From an uncultured Eubacteriales bacterium (lineage in GTDB: Bacteria > Bacillota > Clostridia > Oscillospirales > Acutalibacteraceae): a stretch of 33,587 bases of DNA. Both the position numbers and the translations under genes were made by a program. The stretch is taken from the NCBI GenBank assembly GCA_934486635.1, contig CAKSPZ010000006.1:1-33587 (forward strand), written 5' to 3'. Positions 23,727-31,853 of the stretch are shown here, piece after piece (within the stretch, counting starts at the first letter, position 1; every line of letters starts with the position of its first letter). Under the pieces are notes generated by a model that was not told the DNA's origin, ran no database searches, and worked only from the letters and a program-made list of their open reading frames with translations.

Positions 23727-24947
23727 ATGTTAAAAAATTTTATTTTAACTTGTAGTATATTCATTTTTACGTTAAGTTTAATTGTGCATCCTGTAAATGG
23801 ACTAGACTTTGAAAAGATGTCAGTAAATCAAAAAATTGGTCAAATGATATGTTTAGATTTTAGGTTTTGGAATAGTGAAGATTTAAAGCAAACTGAAGAT
23901 ATAGGGATTTTATCAAAAGATGAAGACTCAATACAAAAACCTGTTACAGAAATTAATGATGAAATACGAGAAATTATTGCAAAATATAATATTGGAAGTG
24001 TTATTTTATTTTCACAAAATTTTAAAGACAAAGCTCAAACTAAAAAATTAGTTTGTGATTTGCAAGAAACGGCTAAACTTTCTGGGAACCCTCCACTTTT
24101 TATTTGTGTTGATCAAGAAGGAGGAAGAGTCGAAAGATTCGCTTTTAATAGGGAGAGGTTAGAGGATAATTTAGAACTAGGAAGAAGAGCCAATGCAGAA
24201 GAATTAGCCTTTAAAAAGGGAGAATTTATAGGGAAGGAATTAAATGAGCTTGGAATAAATTGTAATCTTGCGCCGGTTGTAGATATTAACAGTAATCCCA
24301 AAAATCCCATAATAAATTCACGCTCTTTTGGAGATAATTCTGAGATTGTTTCTAAATGTGGAATTGCATTTATGAAGGGATTACATTCTCAAAAAGTTCT
24401 CGGAGTAGCAAAACACTTTCCTGGACATGGAGATACTCAGGTGGATTCTCATATAGGATTACCACGTGTTAATAAATCTTTTTTAGAGCTTGAAAATTTC
24501 GAACTAAAACCATTTAAGGCTATGATTGACTCGGGTATAGATATGGTGATGACTGCTCATATAGAGTTACCAAATGTAGAGAATAAGACAATAATTTCTA
24601 AAAAGAATGGAAAAGAAATTTTTGTTCCGGCGACTTTGTCAAAAACTATTTTAAACGGTTTGCTAAGAGAAAAGTTAGAGTTTAAAGGTGTAATCGTTAC
24701 AGATGCAATGAATATGAAAGCAATTTCTGATAATGTTGGTCAGGATGAAGCTATAAAAATGGCAATTAATGCGGGTGCAAATATAATTTGTATGCCGGTT
24801 ATTTTAAGAAGTAAATATGACATAAAAAAATTGGATTGTGTTTATAAGGCTATATCAAAGGCAATAGATACTGGGGAAGTTTCAATAGCTCAAATAGATG
24901 ATTCTGTTAGGAGAATTCTGACTTTAAAGGGAAAATTAACCATATAA
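23727..24947 (+). CDS. nagZ: Beta-N-acetylhexosaminidase, glycoside hydrolase family 3 (NagZ-like), exported
   Basis: A 406-residue GH3 enzyme that removes terminal GlcNAc, most likely from peptidoglycan fragments during wall recycling. The first 25 residues form a signal peptide (LKNFILTCSIFIFTLSLIV, then HPVNG), so unlike Gram-negative NagZ it acts outside the cytoplasm or on the membrane. VDQEGGRVERF, NLAPVVDINSNPKNPIINSRSF, and the diagnostic KHFPGHGDTQVDSHIGLP with the His/Asp general acid-base dyad are all present. GVIVTDAMNMKAI carries the nucleophile Asp. The protein ends with the catalytic domain; no C-terminal GH3 domain follows. TGAGGAG precedes the ATG. The 23483-23726 spacer shows no other supported feature. 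Confidence 0.93.
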   Translation: MLKNFILTCSIFIFTLSLIVHPVNGLDFEKMSVNQKIGQMICLDFRFWNSEDLKQTEDIGILSKDEDSIQKPVTEINDEIREIIAKYNIGSVILFSQNFKDKAQTKKLVCDLQETAKLSGNPPLFICVDQEGGRVERFAFNRERLEDNLELGRRANAEELAFKKGEFIGKELNELGINCNLAPVVDINSNPKNPIINSRSFGDNSEIVSKCGIAFMKGLHSQKVLGVAKHFPGHGDTQVDSHIGLPRVNKSFLELENFELKPFKAMIDSGIDMVMTAHIELPNVENKTIISKKNGKEIFVPATLSKTILNGLLREKLEFKGVIVTDAMNMKAISDNVGQDEAIKMAINAGANIICMPVILRSKYDIKKLDCVYKAISKAIDTGEVSIAQIDDSVRRILTLKGKLTI

Positions 24948-25018
24948 TAAGTTGTAAAAAAGTATATGTAAAATTAGCTTCATTTATATATTACAAATAG
25001 CTAAAAGTGTATAAAAAG

Positions 25019-25055
25019 TTCCCGATGCCTTAATGACATCGGGAAAAATAATTTT
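25019..25055 (+). terminator. Terminator of the NagZ-like gene
   Basis: A 9-bp stem TTCCCGATG/CATCGGGAA (25019-25027 with 25037-25045) has an A-rich then T-rich tail. The tail is weak, but the position after the gene fits. Confidence 0.65.
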
Positions 25056-25159
25056 TACTTATCAAATTTTTTCTTGTTTACTTTTGAGTTTATTATTAAA
25101 CCAAGAGCTAAGGTTGTTACTAGGCATAATCCTGAAATTGTAAAATGACAACCTATTTC
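25055..25159 (-). pseudogene. Possible remnant of a small membrane protein gene
   Basis: On the minus strand the open stretch reads ISGLCLVTTLALGLIIN followed by SKVNKKKFDK and a stop. That is one hydrophobic helix followed by a basic tail, an ordinary C-terminus for a membrane protein. No in-frame ATG, GTG or TTG with a ribosome binding site lies upstream, and a stop codon precedes it closely. It could be a decayed gene or a coincidence. Confidence 0.3.
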
Positions 25160-25291
25160 TTAAAAAAATTAGTTTTAAGTTTTACAGAAAAATATAATTT
25201 TAATTTAAAATTTAAGTTACTAATAGTAGGTCAGAATGGTACGAATAATCTGTAATGAAACTTAGAGATAGCTTGTATGCAAAGCAAAAAA
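25160..25291. other. Non-coding spacer
   Basis: AT-rich sequence with no gene, repeat or promoter that I can support. Confidence 0.4.
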
Positions 25292-25325
25292 AGGCACACT
25301 CAAAATATGAGCATGCCCTGTTTTT
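25292..25325. terminator. Orphan terminator-like hairpin
   Basis: GGCA and CTCA pair with TGAG and TGCC around a 2x2 internal loop (25292-25301 with 25307-25316). A T run follows on the plus strand, and an A run precedes it that reads as T on the minus strand. No plus-strand gene ends here, so it probably backs up the tRNA-Leu terminator. Confidence 0.45.
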
Positions 25326-25375
25326 AGTTTTTGGGGTGTGTACTATTAGGAAATTAAAAACTTAAAGTGTGTGCA

Positions 25376-25402
25376 TAAAAAAGCCACACACTATTTTGTG
25401 TG
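25376..25402 (-). terminator. Terminator of the tRNA-Leu transcript
   Basis: Read on the minus strand, CACACA and TGTGTG (25385-25390 with 25397-25402) form a stem and are followed by GGCTTTTTTATG. It lies about 120 bases past the tRNA end. Confidence 0.7.
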
Positions 25403-25524
25403 CGACTTGACTCTAGGAATTTCATGGTACGGATAACCAATAGGGACCTGAAGGATGAAAATGCGAGCGTAAAAGAAAACAATTTACTTTTAGCTTCACA
25501 CGCGAACTGCCTCCAGGTGCTACC
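25403..25524 (-). ncRNA. Structured trailer between tRNA-Leu and its terminator (candidate RNA)
   Basis: This stretch is clearly richer in G and C than the spacers around it and has no coding sign. On the transcript, ACCTGG (25513-25518) pairs with CCAGGT that includes the tRNA's own CCA end. A second hairpin pairs 25466-25475 with 25487-25495 (nine pairs, one bulged base). GGTTATCCGTACC (25423-25435) also has inverted ends. It could be a long trailer or an RNA released by tRNA processing. I do not recognise a known family; SRP RNA and 6S RNA signatures are absent. Confidence 0.35.
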
Positions 25525-25608
25525 TGGTGCGAGTGACGGGACTTGAACCCGTACGTCATAGACACACGCCCCTCAAACGTGCCTGTCTGCCGATTCCAGC
25601 ACACTCGC
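25525..25608 (-). tRNA. tRNA-Leu (anticodon GAG)
   Basis: 84 nt with an encoded CCA. The acceptor GCGAGTG pairs with CACTCGC, followed by discriminator A. The anticodon stem CACGT/GCGTG encloses the loop TTGAGGG with anticodon GAG. A long variable arm and a GGTTCAAGTCC T-arm complete a class II tRNA. The gene has its own promoter. Confidence 0.95.
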
Positions 25609-25627
25609 ATTTATACTAACCTCAAAT

Positions 25628-25656
25628 ATAGTACAATATTTAAGGTCGATTGTCAA
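25628..25656 (-). promoter_or_regulatory. SigA-type promoter of tRNA-Leu
   Basis: On the minus strand, TTGACA (25651-25656) and TACTAT (25628-25633) are separated by 17 bases. The predicted transcript starts about 12 bases before the mature tRNA. Confidence 0.8.
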
Positions 25657-25714
25657 CTATATTTTAAAAAATATTTACTATTATAAAATTTTTAAAATTT
25701 AATATTCATGTGTA

Positions 25715-25743
25715 TTGACAGATATAAATAAATAATATATAAT
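25715..25743 (+). promoter_or_regulatory. SigA-type promoter of the ylxM-ffh operon
   Basis: TTGACA (25715-25720) and TATAAT (25738-25743), separated by exactly 17 bases, form a full consensus promoter. Its -35 box lies about 60 bases from the divergent tRNA-Leu promoter. Confidence 0.9.
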
Positions 25744-25796
25744 GACACAAGTGTAAAGCATTTTTACTTTACAGTGTTTTTGTGAATGAGGTGAGT

Positions 25797-26153
25797 ATGA
25801 TAGAGAAAAATCTTAAAATTTCAAGTTTATTGGATTTTTATGGAGATTTTCTTACCGTTAATCAAAGAAAAGTTTTGGCTCTATATTATAATGAAGATTT
25901 ATCATTATCAGAAATAGCAGACAATCAAGGAATAACTCGTCAAGGAGTTAGAGATGCAATAAAAAAGGCAGAATTACAGCTTCTGGATATGGAAGAAAAG
26001 TTAAATCTTTATCGTAAATTTACTAGTTTACAAAATAATCTTTTATCAATAATTAAAAATGCAAGTGAAATAGAAGATATATCTACTAATAAAAATATAT
26101 TTAATTTAGCAAAAATTATAAAAGAAACAGCAATTAATCTTTATGAACAATAA
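25797..26153 (+). CDS. ylxM: YlxM/p13-like DNA-binding protein
   Basis: A 118-residue protein with a sigma-70 region 4-like helix-turn-helix: LTVNQRKVLALYYNEDLSLS followed by EIADNQGITRQGVRDAIKKAE. The family is almost always encoded just before ffh and has been linked to the SRP pathway, where it may modulate SRP assembly. ATG 25797 follows GAGGTGA closely; GTG 25782 upstream lacks a site. It lies 20 bases before ffh and is the first gene of the operon from the 25715 promoter. Confidence 0.93.
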   Translation: MIEKNLKISSLLDFYGDFLTVNQRKVLALYYNEDLSLSEIADNQGITRQGVRDAIKKAELQLLDMEEKLNLYRKFTSLQNNLLSIIKNASEIEDISTNKNIFNLAKIIKETAINLYEQ

Positions 26154-26173
26154 AATTTAGAAGGAGTGTAAAC

Positions 26174-27532
26174 ATGGCTTTTGAAGGATTATCAGAAAAA
26201 TTAACATCTGTGTTTAAAAAACTTCGTTCAAAAGGAAAATTATCCGAAAAAGATGTAAAAGATGTTATGCGAGAAGTTAGGTTAGCACTTTTAGAAGCTG
26301 ATGTAAACTATAAAGTTGCAAAGGAATTTACAGATAAAGTAGCACAAAGAGCGATTGGTGAAGAGGTTATGCAAAGTTTAACCCCGGCTCAAATGGTTAT
26401 AAAAATAGTAAATGAAGAGTTAGTTAACTTAATGGGTACTACTCAAAGCCGATTAAATACAGCCTCTGTGTCACCTACGGTAGTTATGATGTGTGGACTG
26501 CAAGGTTCAGGTAAAACCACACATTCAGCAAAATTAGCGCTTGCTCAAAAGAAAAAAGGTCATAGGCCATTATTGGTAGCGTGCGACGTTTATAGGCCAG
26601 CAGCTATTAAACAGCTACAAGTTGTAGCTTCACAAGCAGAGGTTCCAGCTTTTGAAATGGGTCAAGAAAATCCTGTGAAAATTGCAAAAAAAGCTATTGA
26701 ATATGCTAAAGACCATGGAAATGATATAGTAATTTTAGATACAGCTGGTAGACTTCATATAGATGAAGAATTAATGGAAGAATTAAAAAATATAAAGGAC
26801 AAAGTGAATCCCACAGAAATTTTACTTGTTGTTGACGCCATGACAGGTCAGGATGCAGTTAATGTTGCAAAATCATTCAATGAATTGCTATCGATAACAG
26901 GTGTAATTTTAACTAAACTTGATGGCGATACTCGCGGAGGAGCAGCTTTATCTGTAAGGAAAGTTACCGATAAACCTATTAAGTTTGTTGGAATGGGTGA
27001 AAAACTTACAGACCTTGAAGAATTTCATCCAGATAGAATGGCCTCTCGTATTTTGGGTATGGGTGATATGCTATCATTAATTGAACAAGCAGAAAGTAAG
27101 CTCGATCAACAAAAAGCAGAGCAAATGGCCAACAAATTAATGAAAAATAAATTTGACCTTAATGACCTTTTAGATCAAATGAATCAAATAAAGAGTATTG
27201 GGTCATTAAAATCAATTGTTTCAAAGCTCCCTGGAGTGGCACAAAAAATAAATGAGGATGACTTGGATGACAGGCAAATAGATAGGTTATGTGCTATTAT
27301 ATTATCAATGACAAAAAAAGAGCGAGAAAAACCGGATATTATAAATGCATCCAGAAAAAAAAGAATAGCATCTGGTTGTGGAATGAAAGTTGAGGATGTT
27401 AATTCATTACTTAAACGATTTGATCAAATGCAGAAAGTGATGAAGCATTTTTCTAAAGGAAAAGGTAAAAAAGGATTTTCCAAAATGGGTGGGCTGCCAG
27501 GGTTAGGTGGTCTTGGGAAATTTAAATTTTAG
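26174..27532 (+). CDS. ffh: Signal recognition particle protein Ffh
   Basis: A 452-residue SRP54-type GTPase that binds signal peptides and SRP RNA to bring ribosomes to the membrane. The N domain is followed by the G domain: P-loop CGLQGSGKTTHSAKLA, DVYRPAAIKQL, DTAGRLH, TKLDGDTRGGAAL and GMGEKLTDLEEF. The methionine-rich M domain includes SKLPGVAQ, DRQIDRLCAIILSMTKKER and SGCGMKVEDVN, and ends in a Gly/Lys-rich tail. AAGGAG precedes the ATG. SRP RNA itself is not encoded nearby. Confidence 0.98.
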   Translation: MAFEGLSEKLTSVFKKLRSKGKLSEKDVKDVMREVRLALLEADVNYKVAKEFTDKVAQRAIGEEVMQSLTPAQMVIKIVNEELVNLMGTTQSRLNTASVSPTVVMMCGLQGSGKTTHSAKLALAQKKKGHRPLLVACDVYRPAAIKQLQVVASQAEVPAFEMGQENPVKIAKKAIEYAKDHGNDIVILDTAGRLHIDEELMEELKNIKDKVNPTEILLVVDAMTGQDAVNVAKSFNELLSITGVILTKLDGDTRGGAALSVRKVTDKPIKFVGMGEKLTDLEEFHPDRMASRILGMGDMLSLIEQAESKLDQQKAEQMANKLMKNKFDLNDLLDQMNQIKSIGSLKSIVSKLPGVAQKINEDDLDDRQIDRLCAIILSMTKKEREKPDIINASRKKRIASGCGMKVEDVNSLLKRFDQMQKVMKHFSKGKGKKGFSKMGGLPGLGGLGKFKF

Positions 27533-27599
27533 TGTTCATCCAAAAGGTAACAAACCTTGTGGTGAAATATATTAGTATTAATTTTGGAGGTGATTTTAG

Positions 27600-27842
27600 G
27601 TGGCAGTTAAAATTAGATTACGTCGTATGGGTGCCAAAAAAGCTCCTTTCTATCGTATAGTTGTAGCAGATTCAAGATTTCCAAGAGATGGCCGTTTTAT
27701 AGAAGAAATAGGTTACTATAATCCTTTAAAAGAGCCTGTAGATTTGAAAGTTGATTCTGAAAAAGTAAGCAAATGGATATCAAATGGTGCACAACCAACT
27801 GATACAGTTAAAGCTTTATTGAAAAAACATGAGATTCTTTAA
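27600..27842 (+). CDS. rpsP: 30S ribosomal protein S16
   Basis: An 80-residue small-subunit protein needed for 30S assembly. The start reads AVKIRLRRMGAKKAPFYRIV, then VADSRFPRDGRFIEEIGYYN and PLKEP, which is fully typical. GTG 27600 follows GGAGGTG. The 67-base spacer after ffh contains an imperfect stem (CCAAAAGGT with ACCTTGTGG, near 27548-27570) that could be a leader structure. Order ffh-rpsP-khpA is conserved in Firmicutes. Confidence 0.98.
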   Translation: MAVKIRLRRMGAKKAPFYRIVVADSRFPRDGRFIEEIGYYNPLKEPVDLKVDSEKVSKWISNGAQPTDTVKALLKKHEIL

Positions 27843-27860
27843 TAAACGGAGGAATAGTCT

Positions 27861-28094
27861 TTGAAAGAGTTACTGTTAACTATAGCAAGGGGATTGGTAG
27901 AAAAACCTAATGATGTTTTTGTTGATGAGGATGAAGTCAATGAAAAAGGCATAAAGGTGTACCATCTTCATGTGGCGCAAAGCGATATGGGGAGAGTAAT
28001 CGGAAAACAAGGTCGCATAGCAAAAGCAATACGTACAGTTATGCATTCAGCTGCGATAAGAAATAACTGCAAAGTGGTTATTGAAATAGATTAG
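27861..28094 (+). CDS. khpA: KH-domain RNA-binding protein KhpA
   Basis: A 77-residue single KH domain protein (YlqC family). The RNA-binding loop is GRVIGKQGRIAKAIRT, containing the GxxG motif (GKQG). KhpA acts with KhpB/EloR in RNA binding and cell elongation in Gram-positive bacteria. TTG 27861 follows GGAGG. It is followed by a terminator, so part of the transcription from the ylxM promoter may end here. Confidence 0.95.
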   Translation: MKELLLTIARGLVEKPNDVFVDEDEVNEKGIKVYHLHVAQSDMGRVIGKQGRIAKAIRTVMHSAAIRNNCKVVIEID

Positions 28095-28126
28095 TCTTTA
28101 TAAGTATCAAATCTGTTTATTAAGTG

Positions 28127-28160
28127 AAAGGGCGTATTTTTTATACGTCCTTTTGTCTTT
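28127..28160 (+). terminator. Terminator between khpA and rimM
   Basis: AAAGGGCGTAT (28127-28137) pairs with ATACGTCCTTT (28143-28153) with one G-U pair, followed by TTGTCTTT. It lies inside an otherwise conserved operon and probably lowers read-through into rimM-trmD. Confidence 0.78.
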
Positions 28161-28196
28161 AATAATTATTAAAAAAACTTTACCATGGAGGCATGT

Positions 28197-28712
28197 ATGC
28201 TAAAAAAATATTTAGAAGTAGGAAAAATAGTATCTACACATGGTTTATGTGGAGAGTTACGCGTAGAACCTTGGTGCGATTCTGGCGATTTTTTGTGTAA
28301 TTTTAAAAAACTATATTTTGATGAAGGAAATATAGAATTGAAAGTGAAATCTTCAAGAGTACACAAAAACATAGTTATATTAAAACTTTTTGATGTTAAT
28401 TCTATAGAACAGGCTGAAAAATTACGTGGAAAAGTTTTATATATAGATAGAGAAAACGTAAGTCTTTCTAAGGGAGAATACTTTATTCAAGATATTATAG
28501 GTTTAAAAGTTTATAATAAAGATACAGGTAAGTATTATGGTAAAATTACAGAGATTTTAAAGACAGGTGCCAATGATGTGTATCAGATAACAGATGAAAA
28601 TAATAAAAATTATCTTATTCCAGTTATTAAAGACGTAGTTTGTGACATAGATATAGAGAATAATAAAGTTACAATATGTCCTCTTGAAGGGATTTTCGAC
28701 GATGAGGATTGA
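28197..28712 (+). CDS. rimM: Ribosome maturation factor RimM
   Basis: A 171-residue protein that binds S19 and helps maturation of the 30S head. The N-terminal LEVGKIVSTHGLCGELRVEP and the later EYFIQDIIGLKVYN segment and NYLIPVIKDVVCDID PRC-barrel part are characteristic. ATG 28197 fits GGAGG at 28187-28191; ATG 28185 overlaps that site. The 3' end overlaps trmD by 11 bases, so the two are translationally coupled. Confidence 0.96.
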   Translation: MLKKYLEVGKIVSTHGLCGELRVEPWCDSGDFLCNFKKLYFDEGNIELKVKSSRVHKNIVILKLFDVNSIEQAEKLRGKVLYIDRENVSLSKGEYFIQDIIGLKVYNKDTGKYYGKITEILKTGANDVYQITDENNKNYLIPVIKDVVCDIDIENNKVTICPLEGIFDDED

Positions 28713-29421
28713 TATATTAACGCTTTTCCCAGATATGTGTGATAAAGTAATGAGTGAAAGTATAATAGGAAGGGCTCAGAAAAATGGAATAATTGATATT
28801 AGATGTCACCAGATTAGAGATTATACATATGATAAACATAAAAGAGTGGATGATACAACATATGGTCCAGGAATGGGTATGTTAATGATGGCAGAACCAA
28901 TAGCTGCATGCTTTGAATCACTATGCAAAGAATTGAATAAGAAACCTCATTTTATATATATGTCTCCTCAAGGTCAAACTTTAACTCAATCAAAGGTAAA
29001 GAAATTGGCTGATTATGAAAATATAGCAATATTATGTGGGCATTACGAAGGAATAGATGAACGAGTAATAGAGGAATTTATTGATGAGGAAATATCTATA
29101 GGAGACTATGTTTTAACAGGAGGAGAGTTACCAGCACTAGTTTTAGCTGATGCTGTGAGTCGAATGATTCCGGGAGTATTATCAAATAATGAGTGTTTTG
29201 AAGAAGAAAGCCATTATAATGCTCTTTTAGAATATCCACAGTATACAAAACCTGCTGTATGGAGAGGGAGAAAAGTTCCCGACATACTTTTATCTGGCCA
29301 TCATGAAAACATAAAAAAGTGGCGCAGAAAACAATCTTTAATAAGAACAAAACAAAAAAGACCGGAATTATTAAATATGGCTAATTTATCTTTAGAAGAT
29401 AAAGAATTTCTAAAAGAATAG
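28702..29421 (+). CDS. trmD: tRNA (guanine-37-N1) methyltransferase TrmD
   Basis: A 239-residue SPOUT-family enzyme that makes m1G37 next to the anticodon and so prevents frameshifting. It starts MRIDILTLFPDMCDKVMSES. GPGMGMLM, CGHYEGIDERV and GDYVLTGGELPALVLADAVS form the knotted SAM site. WRRKQSLIRTKQKRPELL is the C-terminal RNA-binding part. In many Firmicutes rplS (L19) follows trmD, but here it does not. No terminator is obvious in the 216-base spacer after it. Confidence 0.97.
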   Translation: MRIDILTLFPDMCDKVMSESIIGRAQKNGIIDIRCHQIRDYTYDKHKRVDDTTYGPGMGMLMMAEPIAACFESLCKELNKKPHFIYMSPQGQTLTQSKVKKLADYENIAILCGHYEGIDERVIEEFIDEEISIGDYVLTGGELPALVLADAVSRMIPGVLSNNECFEEESHYNALLEYPQYTKPAVWRGRKVPDILLSGHHENIKKWRRKQSLIRTKQKRPELLNMANLSLEDKEFLKE

Positions 29422-29543
29422 ATTAAATTATAAGTAATCTGAAAATAATAAAAATTATGACATATAATATGTTATTTTTAACAAGAAACCGGCAATAATA
29501 TATACTTAAAATAGTTCATAAAACTAAATTTATGCGATTGTTA

Positions 29544-29571
29544 TTGACGACACTATTAAATATGATATAAT
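29544..29571 (+). promoter_or_regulatory. SigA-type promoter of the HPr gene
   Basis: TTGACG (29544-29549) and TATAAT (29566-29571) are separated by 16 bases, 67 bases before the start codon. Confidence 0.75.
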
Positions 29572-29637
29572 AAATTTAGATTTATTTTATAAAAATTTTG
29601 TTGTATATAATAAATTAATGTGTAGGAGTGGTTTCTC

Positions 29638-29901
29638 ATGTATGTAAAAGAAGTAGTAGTACAAAATAAAATTGGTTTACATGCTCGTCCAGCTACTTTT
29701 TTTATCCAGAAAGCAAATGAGTTTAAGGCATCAATTTGGGTGGAAAAAGAAGAAAGAAGGGCAAATGCAAAGAGCTTATTAGGGGTCTTGTCATTGGGAA
29801 TAATTGGAGGAACATCAATAAAAATTATAGCTGATGGACCAGATGAAGAAGATGCTGTTAAAAGTCTTGTAAATCTTGTACAGTCTGGTTTTGCAGATTA
29901 A
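29638..29901 (+). CDS. ptsH: HPr family phosphocarrier protein
   Basis: An 87-residue HPr. The segment NKIGLHARPATFF places His15, phosphorylated by enzyme I in sugar uptake, in its usual context. NAKSLLGVLSL places Ser46, the HPr kinase site used in catabolite control in Firmicutes. Both residues are present, so it can act as HPr rather than only as Crh, which lacks His15. The gene has its own promoter and terminator; enzyme I is not adjacent. GTAGGAG precedes the ATG. Confidence 0.92.
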   Translation: MYVKEVVVQNKIGLHARPATFFIQKANEFKASIWVEKEERRANAKSLLGVLSLGIIGGTSIKIIADGPDEEDAVKSLVNLVQSGFAD

Positions 29902-29935
29902 TAAAATCTTTTAGTAATACTTATTTTTAAAATTT

Positions 29936-29966
29936 AGCACCGTTTTTGCGGTGCTTTTTCTGTATT
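29936..29966 (+). terminator. Terminator after ptsH, directly before uvrC
   Basis: AGCACCG (29936-29942) and CGGTGCT (29949-29955) form a 7-bp stem followed by TTTTTCTGTATTTT. It ends just before the uvrC ribosome binding site, with no room for a promoter between them. Confidence 0.85.
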
Positions 29967-29983
29967 TTGGGGGAGCGGTAAAA

Positions 29984-31807
29984 ATGAATGATAGAATACC
30001 CTTTTTAAGAAATAAAGCGATGAATTTACCATATAATCCTGGTGTTTATATAATGAAAAACAATAAAGGCCAAATAATTTATATAGGGAAAGCCAAAGCT
30101 TTAAAAGATAGGGTTAGCCAATACTTTGGGTCATCGAAAAATCATGAGGAAAAGGTTAAAAAAATGGTTTCTAATGTTAATGACTTTGACTATATATTAA
30201 CAGACAGTGAATTTGAAGCGTTGGTTTTAGAATGTAGTTTAATAAAACAATATATGCCAAAGTATAATATACTTTTAAAAGATGATAAAGGCTATAATTA
30301 TATAAAAATAACAAATGAAAAATGGCCTAAAATTTTAGAGGTAAAACAAATTTTAGATGATGGTGCTACTTATATAGGTCCGTATACAAGCGCTGCATAT
30401 GTGAGCAAGGCTGTGGATGAAGCCTTAAATATATTTAAATTACCTAGATGCAATATAGATTTTTCAAAAGGAAATAAAAAAAGAGCTTGTCTTAATTATT
30501 ATATAAATCAATGTAATGCCCCATGTATAGGCAAAATAAGTTATGAAGATTATATTGAAAGCATAAATGATGCAATTGAATTTTTAAAGGGTGGAGATAC
30601 ATTATCAATAAAGAATTTAACGCAAAAGATGCAGGATTTATCTGAAAATTTAGAATTTGAGAAAGCTGCAAAAATAAGAGATAGAATAATTGCAATAAAA
30701 AAAATAACTGAAAAACAAAAAGTGGTTTCAACTAAAGAAAAAAATCAAGACGTTATAGCATTGGTGCAAAGCAGTAGTTTATCTAGTTTTGAAGTATTTA
30801 GATTTTCAAAAGGACGACTTTATGATAGAGACAATTATATATTAAATGAAGTTGGAAACCCAGAAATAGTACGCTCTGAGTTTGTTATGCAATATTATAT
30901 GGATAAGGATGACGTACCAAGTCAAATATTAATAGATGGAGAAATAGATGCTATAGAGAGTGTAGCTCAGTATTTATCAGAAAAACAGGGAAGAAAAGTT
31001 AATATAATTATTCCGAAAAAAGGTGATTCTTTAAAGCTTGTAGAGATGTGTAGGAACAATGCAGCAGAAAGAATTTCACAACAAATGGGACGCAATTTTA
31101 AAGAAACGGCATCTTTAGATGAATTAACTAAATTATTGTCGTTAAAAACTTATCCTCAATATATAGAAGCTTACGATATATCTAATATATCTGGAACAAA
31201 TAATGTAGCGGGTATGGTAGTTTTTAAAAATGCACGACCGTTAAAATCTGCATATAGAAAGTTCGAAATAAAAAATGTTGTAGGTCAGGATGATTATGCA
31301 TCAATGTGCGAAGTAATATCAAGAAGGTTTGATAGGTATATTACAACAGAGGATAAAAATGATTCATTCGCAAGGCTACCAGACCTTATTTTATTAGATG
31401 GTGGAAAAGGACATGTATCGGCAGTTAAATCGTTATTGGAGTCTAGGGGATATGATATACCTGTGTACGGCATGGTAAAGGACGACAAACACAGAACAAG
31501 AGCTATTGCAAAAGATGGAGGAGAAGTATCAATAAATTCAAATAGATTAGCGTTTTCATTAATATCGTCTATTCAAGATGAAGTTCATCGCTTTGCAATA
31601 GGTTATCATAGAAAAAAAAGAAAATTAAATACTTTGACAACTGAACTGTTAAACATTCCAGGGGTAGGAGAAAAAAAGTCAAAATTATTGTTGACATATT
31701 TTAAAAATATAGAGCGAATAAAAATGGCTGATGTGGATGAATTAATGAAAGTACCCGGAATAAATAATTCTTTAGCAAATGAAATAAAAAAATATTTTGA
31801 TAAGTAA
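29984..31807 (+). CDS. uvrC: Excinuclease ABC subunit C
   Basis: A 607-residue nuclease that makes both incisions in nucleotide excision repair. The N-terminal GIY-YIG domain (NPGVYIMKNNKGQIIYIGKA, about 17-36) makes the 3' cut. A Cys motif around CLNYYINQCNAPCIG and a UVR domain (LEFEKAAKIRDRI) that binds UvrB follow. The RNase H-like domain (EAYDISNISGTNNVAGMVVF and LILLDGGKGH) makes the 5' cut. The C-terminal HhH pair contains LNIPGVGEKKSKLLL. ATG 29984 follows GGGGGAG. Transcription must come from read-through of the ptsH terminator or from an unseen promoter. Confidence 0.97.
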   Translation: MNDRIPFLRNKAMNLPYNPGVYIMKNNKGQIIYIGKAKALKDRVSQYFGSSKNHEEKVKKMVSNVNDFDYILTDSEFEALVLECSLIKQYMPKYNILLKDDKGYNYIKITNEKWPKILEVKQILDDGATYIGPYTSAAYVSKAVDEALNIFKLPRCNIDFSKGNKKRACLNYYINQCNAPCIGKISYEDYIESINDAIEFLKGGDTLSIKNLTQKMQDLSENLEFEKAAKIRDRIIAIKKITEKQKVVSTKEKNQDVIALVQSSSLSSFEVFRFSKGRLYDRDNYILNEVGNPEIVRSEFVMQYYMDKDDVPSQILIDGEIDAIESVAQYLSEKQGRKVNIIIPKKGDSLKLVEMCRNNAAERISQQMGRNFKETASLDELTKLLSLKTYPQYIEAYDISNISGTNNVAGMVVFKNARPLKSAYRKFEIKNVVGQDDYASMCEVISRRFDRYITTEDKNDSFARLPDLILLDGGKGHVSAVKSLLESRGYDIPVYGMVKDDKHRTRAIAKDGGEVSINSNRLAFSLISSIQDEVHRFAIGYHRKKRKLNTLTTELLNIPGVGEKKSKLLLTYFKNIERIKMADVDELMKVPGINNSLANEIKKYFDK

Positions 31808-31853
31808 TATAAAATGCAAATTTCTATTAAATAAACAAAAAAATAATAATATA

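Noticed and set aside
25403..25524. SRP RNA gene near ffh
   Set aside because: The GGAAGGAAGCA-type domain IV loop is absent; only the CCAGGT/ACCTGG hairpin is reminiscent, and it is part of the tRNA trailer.
25422..25610. Open reading frame of 62 codons on the minus strand overlapping tRNA-Leu
   Set aside because: It runs through the tRNA and its trailer, has no ribosome binding site, and its peptide is simply translated tRNA sequence.
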